From NCBI GenBank assembly GCA_030602845.1, contig JAUVYZ010000126.1:1-6221 (forward strand): 6,221 nucleotides of DNA. The letters are read 5' to 3'. Of this stretch, positions 1 through 4,974 are shown piece after piece; within the stretch, counting starts at the first letter, position 1; every line of letters begins with the position of its first letter. A model generated the notes under the pieces. The model had not been told where the DNA came from. It did no database searches and saw nothing but the letters and a program-made list of their open reading frames with translations. This DNA comes from Phycisphaerae bacterium. Lineage in GTDB: Bacteria > Planctomycetota > Phycisphaerae > Sedimentisphaerales > Anaerobacaceae. A program made the position numbers and the translations under genes.

Positions 1-275
1 GCAGCATACTTTTCCTTAGCTTCACTAACGGCAGTTTCGATTCCCGCGAGCTTCGCTTTCGCTTCAATTACCCAAAACACGTCATCCTTTACCTTTACAA
101 TATTTTCTGGTTTTGATTTGCCGAGCAAAGGTTTTAGAATGTTGTCGTGCAATGCCTCGTTTTGAGTATAGACCTGGCCGCCCGCATTTGTCAAGGGGTG
201 TCGGGTGTCCCAGCCAAGTTCGGCAAGGGATTTTTCGATGAATGGGTAAAGTCTAAACTCACTATTGATAGGCAT
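1..275 (-). CDS. Restriction/modification-type protein, N-terminal part (cut by window edge)
   Basis: The first 91 residues of a longer protein; the gene continues beyond base 1. The start ATG is the complement of 273-275, with a weak purine-rich AAGAGA upstream. The protein opens MPINSEFRLYPFIEKSLAELGW, read here in two parts: MPINSEFRLY, then a helix rich in L and E. A hydrophobic strand ending WVIEAKAK (residues 68-75) follows, preceded by KPENIVKVKDD (55-65). This layout is that of the PD-(D/E)xK nuclease fold in the N-terminal domain of type I restriction HsdR subunits and of some N-6 adenine DNA methylases, where the last motif is ExK (E71, K73 here). The usual PD is read as PE (56-57), so catalytic competence is uncertain. 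A candidate promoter lies at 404-431 on the same strand. The class assignment is a family-level inference from a fragment; whether it is HsdR, a fused methylase-nuclease or another restriction protein cannot be decided here. Confidence 0.6.
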   Translation of the reverse strand, partial: MPINSEFRLYPFIEKSLAELGWDTRHPLTNAGGQVYTQNEALHDNILKPLLGKSKPENIVKVKDDVFWVIEAKAKLAGIETAVSEAKEKYA

Positions 276-403
276 GACGCAGTCTCTTGATATATTCTTT
301 TTTCTTTATTTTACATTCCTATAACCTAATTTGCTTATCTGGGTTTTTGGGGAGTGTTATTTTGAATTTTGCATAACAACATCCCAAATTCGCACATTTT
401 GTG

Positions 404-431
404 ATTATAAGGGTTACAGATATAGTCGCAA
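404..431 (-). promoter_or_regulatory. Candidate sigma70-type promoter for the restriction-type gene
   Basis: On the minus strand TTGCGA (complement of 426-431) and a perfect TATAAT (complement of 404-409) are separated by 16 bp. Transcription would start near 397, leaving a leader of about 120 bases before the ATG at 275. The site lies in the gap between the membrane-protein gene and the restriction-type gene, so the second gene could be expressed independently of the first. The -35 matches at four of six positions. The surrounding DNA is AT-rich, where such matches also occur by chance. Confidence 0.45.
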
Positions 432-482
432 TGATAAATTTTTATTCTTTTCAGCTATTGCATAGGTTTCTTTTCATGCTTA

Positions 483-1112
483 TCATTCGTTATCTATATA
501 TATTTTCTGTACTTTTTGATTTACCCCATATGTAATTTCTTTTTGCTTACAATCTCGCCAATACATAAAAATAGTGCTTAAAAGAAAAATCCATAAAGCG
601 ATAAAAACAACTTTATAGAACCACGTCCTTCCATTTATGAATTTTTTCCTAATTTCATTTCCTTGTATTTCTGTTTCTCCACCATTCTCATGTTCAAATT
701 TTACTTTAAATGCTCTTTCTATATTGATGCTTAAATTTATTTTTTTCTTTTCTAAAAATTCATCTTTGTTTTTCTCAAGTTCCAAAATTGCATTAACCGA
801 TCCCTCAAGGAGTCTGTTATAATATCGCAAATCTAATATCCAGATAGCTATCCAGAAAAGCATTAGACAAATTACTGCTACAATTGCCAAGCCATAATTA
901 TAGGTTCCACCATTACCATTTTTGCTATGCAAAATAATTCCAAGAATCGTTGCAATTACAGCAAGCCCACCAATTGACTGTATTCTTAATCTAATAATTA
1001 AATCATTGAAGTGCATTGCAATTTCTTCATAATTCTTCCACACTTTAAAATAATATTCATCAAAATTCTTTTTATTTATATTATTATCATTTTGCTTTTT
1101 ATCATTTTCCAT
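483..1112 (-). CDS. Uncharacterised three-helix membrane protein, 209 aa
   Basis: I do not recognise a named family. Three hydrophobic stretches look like membrane helices: about residues 46-62 (SIGGLAVIATILGIILH), 74-93 (rich in A, V, I, L and W) and 164-185 (FYKVVFIALWIFLLSTIFMYW). A charged N-terminal region of about 40 residues precedes the first. A roughly 70-residue loop between helices 2 and 3 is rich in E and K and begins DLRYYNRLLEGSVNAILELE, probably helical or coiled. Translation is well supported: AAGGAG at 1118-1123 sits five bases before the ATG, and the frame is open for 209 codons in AT-rich DNA. Base use is unlike the arginine genes, suggesting acquisition by transfer. It reads in the same direction as the restriction-type gene, 207 bases away. 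A membrane effector or sensor in a defence context is possible, but the sequence alone does not show it. Confidence 0.8.
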   Translation of the reverse strand: MENDKKQNDNNINKKNFDEYYFKVWKNYEEIAMHFNDLIIRLRIQSIGGLAVIATILGIILHSKNGNGGTYNYGLAIVAVICLMLFWIAIWILDLRYYNRLLEGSVNAILELEKNKDEFLEKKKINLSINIERAFKVKFEHENGGETEIQGNEIRKKFINGRTWFYKVVFIALWIFLLSTIFMYWRDCKQKEITYGVNQKVQKIYIDNE

Positions 1113-1309
1113 ATTATCTCCTTAAAATCCCAACTTCTTTCCCACGACACACTACCCCAACCCGCAATTCCCGCCGATTTCGTATATAGTCGCTGGTATT
1201 CAGTATTTAGTTTTTTCGATGAAGCATTGAGCTGACAGGTGTTTTCGTTCTTTAACCGGATAAAATAGGGTAATAGACCTTAAAAGTCAAAGGGAAAAAG
1301 GAAGAAAAA

Positions 1310-1349
1310 TAGCGTTTAGCGTATAGCGGATAGCGTTTAGCGTATAGGG
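1310..1349. repeat. Two-copy tandem repeat, 21-bp period
   Basis: The 17-base core TAGCGTTTAGCGTATAG occurs at 1310-1326 and again at 1331-1347, giving a 21-base period. Within each copy the shorter word TAGCG/TAGCGT is itself reiterated, so the array looks like a degenerate short-word expansion. It lies directly after a purine-rich run and directly before the hairpin element at 1352. It is seen directly in the sequence; its function is unknown. Confidence 0.85.
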
Positions 1350-1351
1350 TC

Positions 1352-1401
1352 GAGATTGCCGCGCTGCCTTATAGGCAGGTAACTATTTGCTCGCAATGAC
1401 A
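1352..1401. repeat. Hairpin-bearing dispersed-repeat-like element
   Basis: The outer arms ATTGC (1355-1359) and GCAAT (1393-1397) bracket an inner stem CTGCCT (1364-1369) / AGGCAG (1373-1378) with a three-base loop. The right end reads GCAATGACA, a common edge of short palindromic intergenic repeats in environmental bacterial genomes. On the reverse strand it translates to a CHCEQ-like string of the kind often mis-annotated as protein. Family membership is recalled from general knowledge, since only one copy is in the window. Confidence 0.55.
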
Positions 1402-1519
1402 CAGGGGGCGTAAGTTCACTATCTGCAATCTTTTCTCTTTTTTTTGCCCCTTTTCTCTGTTACACTGCCCCAAAACAATAAATTCAAAAATTGACCGCAG
1501 AGGAAAAGTAAAAAGGTAG

Positions 1520-2248
1520 ATGGAAAAGCAATTAGCCGAAAAAGTGGCAATAGTAACAGGGGCCAGCAGGGGGATTGGCAGAGCTATTAGTATTGCATTA
1601 GCCAGAGAGGCCGCAACCGTCGTTCTGGCTGCTCGCTCAATCCGGAAACTACAGGAAACCGCTGAACAGGTAACGCACGCCGGGGGAAAAGCAGAGATTG
1701 TTGTTACCGACTTAGCCGAGGAAGAAGCTATCAAAGACCTCGTCAAAGTAACCGGCGAAAAACTCGGCCGACTGGATATATTGGTCAACAACGCAGGCGT
1801 TACTCACTCGGCAAAACTGGAGGAGACCGCAACCGAAGACTGGGAACGCTGTATCCGGATAAATTCGCGTGCGCCGTTTATCCTTTGCAGAGAAGCTCTG
1901 CCGCTGTTCAGGAAGGCCGAAGCAGCATATATTGTCAATATCGCCTCGGTCGTAGGGGTCAAGGGTCATCCGCTCCAAAGCGCTTATACCGCATCAAAGC
2001 ACGCCCTTCGCGGGATGACGATATCGTTGGCTGAGGAGCTGAGGGGCTCAAATGTCCGTATCCATTTGCTCTGTCCCGGCGGAGTTGATACCGAGTTGCT
2101 CCAGATACTCCGTCCGGACATAAAAAGGGATGACCTTATGCAGCCGGATGAAATCGCTGAGCTGGTTCTCTATCTCGTAACGCACAAAGGCAATGCCGTT
2201 ATTGATGAGCTGCACATTCGACGAGCGGCCTCAACGCCGTGGTTTTAG
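1520..2248 (+). CDS. SDR-family NAD(P)-dependent oxidoreductase (3-ketoacyl-ACP reductase-like)
   Basis: A complete 242-residue classical short-chain dehydrogenase/reductase, at the usual length of about 240-250. The dinucleotide-binding TGASRGIG is at residues 13-20, D64 lies in the adenine-contacting loop, NNAG is at 90-93, and the catalytic tetrad is N115, S143, Y156 and K160 (YTASK). CPGGVDTEL (185-193) is the PG motif after the active site. R17 and R39 (AARS, after strand 2) favour NADPH over NADH. The closest general resemblance is FabG-like reductases, but SDR substrate cannot be read from these motifs, so no symbol is given. The enzyme should be cytoplasmic. The ATG at 1520 fits the family N-terminus although its AAAAGG (1511-1516) is only three bases away. 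dtd begins 30 bases downstream in the same direction, suggesting co-transcription. Confidence 0.9.
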   Translation: MEKQLAEKVAIVTGASRGIGRAISIALAREAATVVLAARSIRKLQETAEQVTHAGGKAEIVVTDLAEEEAIKDLVKVTGEKLGRLDILVNNAGVTHSAKLEETATEDWERCIRINSRAPFILCREALPLFRKAEAAYIVNIASVVGVKGHPLQSAYTASKHALRGMTISLAEELRGSNVRIHLLCPGGVDTELLQILRPDIKRDDLMQPDEIAELVLYLVTHKGNAVIDELHIRRAASTPWF

Positions 2249-2278
2249 AATCCCACCACATTATATTTAAGGATAAAG

Positions 2279-2728
2279 ATGCGAGTCGTTATACAGCGGG
2301 TTTTGCAGGCACAGGTCGAGACAGAAGGCCGGTCAGTCGGCCAAATCGACAAAGGACTGCTGGTTTATCTCAGCGTCGGCAAGGGTGACACTATAAAAGA
2401 TGCCGAGTTTATGGCCGACAAGTTGGTGAACCTGCGTATCTTTGCCGACGAAGCCGGCAAGATGAATCGAAGCGTGCTCGACGTGGGAGGAGCGATTTTG
2501 TTAGTCAGCAATTTTACGCTTCACGGCGATTGCCGAAAGGGTCGTCGGCCCGGCTTCGACGCCGCAGCCGAGCCGAAGTTAGCACAGCAGCTCTACGAGA
2601 AAGTAATTGAGCTGATTGCCGAGCAGGGGATTGTCGTTGAAAAAGGTGTTTTCGGCGAATATATGCACGTAAGCAGCATCAACGATGGCCCTGTAACCTT
2701 CCTACTCGATAGCAGCCGTCTGTTCTAA
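2279..2728 (+). CDS. dtd: D-aminoacyl-tRNA deacylase
   Basis: A cytoplasmic proofreading enzyme that hydrolyses D-amino acids, and also glycine mischarged on tRNA-Ala, from tRNA. At 149 residues it is nearly collinear with the E. coli protein. The two signature motifs are present: SNFT at 77-80 in place of the usual SQFT, and NDGPVT at 135-140 containing the Gly137-cisPro138 pair that enforces D-chirality. HGDCRKGRRPGF (82-93) matches the conserved arginine-rich segment after motif 1. Two departures stand out: Q78 is Asn, and the usual FGA/FAA before the conserved Met129 is FGE (125-127). AAGGAT at 2268-2273 precedes the ATG by five bases. It follows the SDR gene closely, and a promoter for argB lies just after its stop, so it likely ends the upstream transcription unit, although no terminator hairpin with a T-run is seen. 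Confidence 0.95.
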   Translation: MRVVIQRVLQAQVETEGRSVGQIDKGLLVYLSVGKGDTIKDAEFMADKLVNLRIFADEAGKMNRSVLDVGGAILLVSNFTLHGDCRKGRRPGFDAAAEPKLAQQLYEKVIELIAEQGIVVEKGVFGEYMHVSSINDGPVTFLLDSSRLF

Positions 2729-2751
2729 CTCTTACTGGCGGCAGATTTGGC

Positions 2752-2780
2752 TTGACGAATCGGCGCCGCATTCATACACT
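2752..2780 (+). promoter_or_regulatory. Sigma70-type promoter of the arginine operon
   Basis: TTGACG (2752-2757) and TACACT (2775-2780) are separated by exactly 17 bp, matching the consensus at five and four of six positions. Transcription would start near 2787, about 33 bases before the argB GTG. It falls in the short gap between dtd and argB, where an operon promoter would be expected. Confidence 0.6.
2757..2773. promoter_or_regulatory. Imperfect inverted repeat in the promoter spacer, possible operator
   Basis: A perfect 8-bp palindrome CGGCGCCG (2761-2768) is extended by GAAT (2757-2760) on the left and ATTC (2770-2773) on the right, with one unpaired base (2769). It occupies almost the whole -35/-10 spacer, so a bound protein would block polymerase. 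It does not have the spacing of the proteobacterial ArgR box (TGAAT and ATTCA four bases apart). Operator function is an inference. Confidence 0.35.
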
Positions 2781-2806
2781 CACTTCTTTGTTTAATTGCT
2801 GTTTTT

Positions 2807-2811
2807 AGGAG
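2807..2811 (+). promoter_or_regulatory. Ribosome binding site that sets the argB start
   Basis: AGGAG lies eight bases before GTG at 2820. An in-frame TTG at 2796 would open a longer frame, but it is upstream of this site and lies only about nine bases after the predicted transcription start. The GTG is therefore taken as the start. Confidence 0.75.
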
Positions 2812-2819
2812 TCATTGTC

Positions 2820-3713
2820 GTGCAAGAAGCCATTGCAAAAGCTGGTGCGCTGATTGAGGCGATGGAATATATCCGCCGGTTCTGCGGGCGAATCGTGGTA
2901 GTAAAACTCGGCGGCAGCGTCCTCGAAGATACTTCTCTGCAAAAGAAACTGCTGACCGATATCGCTTTTATGGCCACCGTCGGGATGCAGCCGATCATCG
3001 TCCACGGCGGCGGAAAGGCCATTACAAAGGCAATGAACAAAGCAGGTCTTGAGCCGGTGTGGGTCCAGGGCCGGCGATATACCGACCAGCGAACCCTGAC
3101 AATAGCAGAGCATACGCTCGTGCACAAAATCAATACTCCTATTTGCGAAACCCTCACCGAGCTGGGCTGTCAGCCGATGGGGCTGCACTCACTGAGCAGT
3201 TGTGTATTGTTTGCCGAGACCCTGAGACTGGCCGGCGAAGACGGGCGGAAACTTGACCTCGGCCTGGTCGGGCAGGTTGTCGATATAAATGCGCAGTTGT
3301 TAAAGACACTGTGTGCCGACGGGACTATACCGGTCATTGCATCGGTAGCCAAAGACAAGACGGGCGGAAAGCTAAATGTCAACGCCGACAGCGCAGCCGG
3401 CAGGGTCGCCGCAGAAGTCGGCGCTGAAAAGCTCGTTGTCGTAAGCGACACCAACGGAATACTGACCGACCTCGAAGACCCTGACAGCACAACTTCGAGT
3501 CTAAACGAAACGCAAATTAAAGAGATGATTGACGCCGGTGTTATCACCGACAAAATGTTCCCGAAGGTCGAGGCCTGCCTGACGGCGTTGGACGCCGGAG
3601 TCAAAAAGGCGCATATTATCGACGGGCGAATCGAGCATTCACTATTGCTCGAAATCTACACCGACAAAGGCATCGGAACGCAGATAGTTAAAGAAGCCAA
3701 AAGTAAAAAGTAA
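2820..3713 (+). CDS. argB: Acetylglutamate kinase, arginine-sensitive type
   Basis: Catalyses ATP-dependent phosphorylation of N-acetyl-L-glutamate, the second step of arginine synthesis, in the cytoplasm. The protein is 297 residues from the GTG, normal for the amino-acid kinase family. VVKLGGS (27-33, with Lys29) and HGGGK (62-66) bind phosphates; RRYTD (85-89) and NVNADSAAG (186-194) line the acetylglutamate site; DTNGI (210-214) belongs to the nucleotide part; PK ending at K249 carries the second catalytic lysine. The N-terminal helix leading to EYIRRFCGR and the C-terminal HSLLLEIYTDKGIGT are features of hexameric kinases feedback-inhibited by arginine, as in Thermotoga and Pseudomonas; inhibition is inferred. 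The usual GGM before the catalytic PK is replaced by DKM (244-246). The last residues (KSKK) are encoded by an A-rich heptad repeat. First gene of the operon, with its own promoter. Confidence 0.95.
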   Translation: MQEAIAKAGALIEAMEYIRRFCGRIVVVKLGGSVLEDTSLQKKLLTDIAFMATVGMQPIIVHGGGKAITKAMNKAGLEPVWVQGRRYTDQRTLTIAEHTLVHKINTPICETLTELGCQPMGLHSLSSCVLFAETLRLAGEDGRKLDLGLVGQVVDINAQLLKTLCADGTIPVIASVAKDKTGGKLNVNADSAAGRVAAEVGAEKLVVVSDTNGILTDLEDPDSTTSSLNETQIKEMIDAGVITDKMFPKVEACLTALDAGVKKAHIIDGRIEHSLLLEIYTDKGIGTQIVKEAKSKK

Positions 3714-3725
3714 AAAGGCAAAAAT
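3698..3725. repeat. A-rich heptad array over the argB stop
   Basis: Four seven-base units fit CAAAAGT, AAAAAGT, AAAAAGG and CAAAAAT. They encode the end of ArgB including its TAA (3711-3713), supply the purine-rich site in front of the upstream argD ATG, and run into that ATG (3724). The period is clear but the units are low-complexity, so slippage is as likely an origin as a defined element. Confidence 0.55.
3712..3718 (+). promoter_or_regulatory. Ribosome binding site for an upstream argD start
   Basis: AAAAAGG ends five bases before ATG at 3724, which is in frame with argD. The conserved argD start at 3790 has only a three-base GAG match (3778-3780). This site therefore raises the possibility that argD translation begins at 3724. 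Confidence 0.4.
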
Positions 3726-3751
3726 GGATTCCTGCTTGCGCAGGAATGACA
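3724..3751. repeat. Short palindromic dispersed repeat (ATTCC...GGAAT type)
   Basis: ATTCCTGC (3728-3735) and GCAGGAAT (3740-3747) form a perfect 8-bp stem around the loop TTGC, preceded by ATGG and followed by GACA. This matches the general form of the widespread repeat translated as MDSCLRRND on one strand and VIPAQAGIH on the other, and recalls the neisserial dRS3 repeat. It lies between argB and argD without breaking either. It might form an RNA hairpin affecting argD translation or mRNA stability. Confidence 0.8.
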
Positions 3752-3754
3752 ATT

Positions 3755-3789
3755 ACGAAATACGACATACGAAATACGAGATACGAAAA
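3755..3789. repeat. Five tandem heptads ending at the argD start codon
   Basis: Five contiguous seven-base units read ACGAAAT, ACGACAT, ACGAAAT, ACGAGAT and ACGAAAA. The last unit abuts the ATG at 3790. The first three bases (ACG) are invariant and the variation falls in positions 4-7. Arrays of this wording are common between genes in some environmental genomes; here the array replaces the normal ribosome-binding region. Confidence 0.9.
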
Positions 3790-4974
3790 ATGACCACGCA
3801 GGAAACAATTGATTTGTTTGATAAATACGTTATTGCTAATTACGGCCGGCTGCCGCGGGTTATCGTTAAAGGTAAGGGCTGTTATTGTTTTGATGCTGAC
3901 GGCAATAAGATACTGGATATGTTTCCCGGCTGGGCCGTCAGCGCCATAGGCCATTGCCATCCGAAGGTCGTTGAGGCATTACGCAAACAGGCCGGCGAGC
4001 TTCTGCACATCGACAATACTTTCTATTCTGAACCGCAGGGCAAATTGGCCAAGCTGTTAAGCGAGCGGGCGTTCGGCGGCAAGTGCTTTTTCTGCAACAG
4101 CGGCGCCGAGGCAAACGAGGCAGCACTAAAACTCGCACGCCTGCACACCTCGCAGGAAAAATATAAATTCATCACCGCCGAGGGCAGCTTCCACGGCCGA
4201 ACCTTTGCCACTGTTGCAGCAACCGCTCAGCCAAAGTTTCACGAAGGCTTCTTGCCGCTGCTGCCGGGCTTCGTTTATGTTCCGTTCAACGATATTACTG
4301 CACTCGAATCAGCTTTCAGCGATGAGGTCGCGGCCGTTTTAGTCGAGCCGATTCAGGGTGAGGGAGGAATAAACATCGCCACCGCCGAATATCTGCAGGC
4401 GATTCGCCGGCTCTGCGATGAAAATGGGGCGGTAATGATTTTAGACGAAGTCCAGACCGGAATGGGAAGAACCGGCAAATGGTTCGCATACCAGCATTTC
4501 GACGTCGTCCCGGATATTATGACAATGGCAAAGGCACTGGGCGGCGGCGTTGCAATAGGAGCTATGATGGCTAAAGAAGAAATCGCCGCCTCGCTCGTCC
4601 CCGGCAAGCACGCTTCAACTTTCGGCGGCAACTGCCTGGCCTGCGCCGCTGCCGTCGCCGTTATTGAGGCAATAGAAGAAAACAATCTTCTGGAAAACAC
4701 CGCCCGGCTCGGCCGATATACTAAAGATAAGCTCGAACAGCTAAAGCAAAAGCATTATATTATAGATAATGTTCGCGGCGTCGGCTTGATGATTGGCGTC
4801 CAATTAACAAACCCCGGCACCGAAATAGTCGATAAATGTTTGCAGAAAGGTTTGCGAATAAATTGCACCTGTGATACCGTTCTGCGGTTTATGCCGCCGA
4901 TGATTGCTACTAAAAGCCAGATCGACCAGGCCGTTGATATACTCGATACCGTCTTGACTGAGAGCGCAAAATGA
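3790..4974 (+). CDS. argD: Acetylornithine aminotransferase
   Basis: A PLP-dependent class III aminotransferase that converts N-acetylglutamate 5-semialdehyde and glutamate to N-acetylornithine and 2-oxoglutarate in the cytoplasm. The 394 residues from this start match the family length. NSGAEANE (103-110) binds the cofactor phosphate, FHGRT (134-138) stacks on the PLP ring, DEVQTGMGRTG (219-229) holds the ring-nitrogen Asp219, K248 in MAKALGGG forms the Schiff base, TFGGN (277-281) completes the phosphate site, and R366 in LRFMPP should bind substrate carboxylate. The start at 3790 is chosen because TTQETIDLFDKYVIANYGR is a typical ArgD N-terminus. An in-frame ATG at 3724 would add 22 repeat-derived residues and has the better ribosome binding site, so the true start is open. 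The 3' end overlaps argF by four bases. Related enzymes acting on succinylornithine or GABA are unlikely given the operon. Confidence 0.95.
   Translation: MTTQETIDLFDKYVIANYGRLPRVIVKGKGCYCFDADGNKILDMFPGWAVSAIGHCHPKVVEALRKQAGELLHIDNTFYSEPQGKLAKLLSERAFGGKCFFCNSGAEANEAALKLARLHTSQEKYKFITAEGSFHGRTFATVAATAQPKFHEGFLPLLPGFVYVPFNDITALESAFSDEVAAVLVEPIQGEGGINIATAEYLQAIRRLCDENGAVMILDEVQTGMGRTGKWFAYQHFDVVPDIMTMAKALGGGVAIGAMMAKEEIAASLVPGKHASTFGGNCLACAAAVAVIEAIEENNLLENTARLGRYTKDKLEQLKQKHYIIDNVRGVGLMIGVQLTNPGTEIVDKCLQKGLRINCTCDTVLRFMPPMIATKSQIDQAVDILDTVLTESAK

Larger units (their letters stand above)
1113..1519. other. 407-base divergent intergenic region with repeats
   Basis: This gap separates the minus-strand accessory genes from the plus-strand core genes, so it should contain the start signals for both directions. 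I see the Shine-Dalgarno for the membrane-protein gene (1118-1123), a purine-rich run (1291-1309), a two-copy tandem repeat (1310-1349), a hairpin-bearing element (1352-1401) and a pyrimidine-rich tract (about 1430-1459). Upstream of the SDR gene AAAAGG lies only three bases from its ATG. I find no convincing promoter hexamer pair for either flanking gene, no tRNA and no credible short gene; small open frames here do not show coding features. Confidence 0.6.

Noticed and set aside
416..1193. ATATAGTCGC occurs on both sides of the membrane-protein gene (416-430 area and 1182-1193 area), as if flanking an insertion.
   Set aside because: A 10-base match is expected many times by chance in a window this size, and neither copy has supporting inverted ends or an integrase.
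1310..1401. A CRISPR array.
   Set aside because: There are only two short adjacent copies with no spacers of regular length and no cas genes.
1369..1791. Minus-strand open frame of 140 codons over the SDR gene start.
   Set aside because: It is antisense to a clear SDR coding region and its end is the translated hairpin repeat (CHCEQ-like string).
2757..2775. GAAT...ATTCA as a classical ArgR box.
   Set aside because: The half-sites are nine bases apart rather than four and the centre is GC-rich instead of AT-rich.
2796..2798. TTG as an earlier argB start adding eight residues.
   Set aside because: The AGGAG at 2807-2811 is downstream of the TTG and correctly placed for the GTG at 2820.
3728..3747. 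Hairpin between argB and argD as an intrinsic terminator.
   Set aside because: No T-run follows the stem, and downstream genes of the same operon need read-through.
3688..3960. Minus-strand open frame containing VIPAQAGIH.
   Set aside because: This peptide is the familiar translation of the palindromic repeat; the frame overlaps argB and argD and has no protein features.
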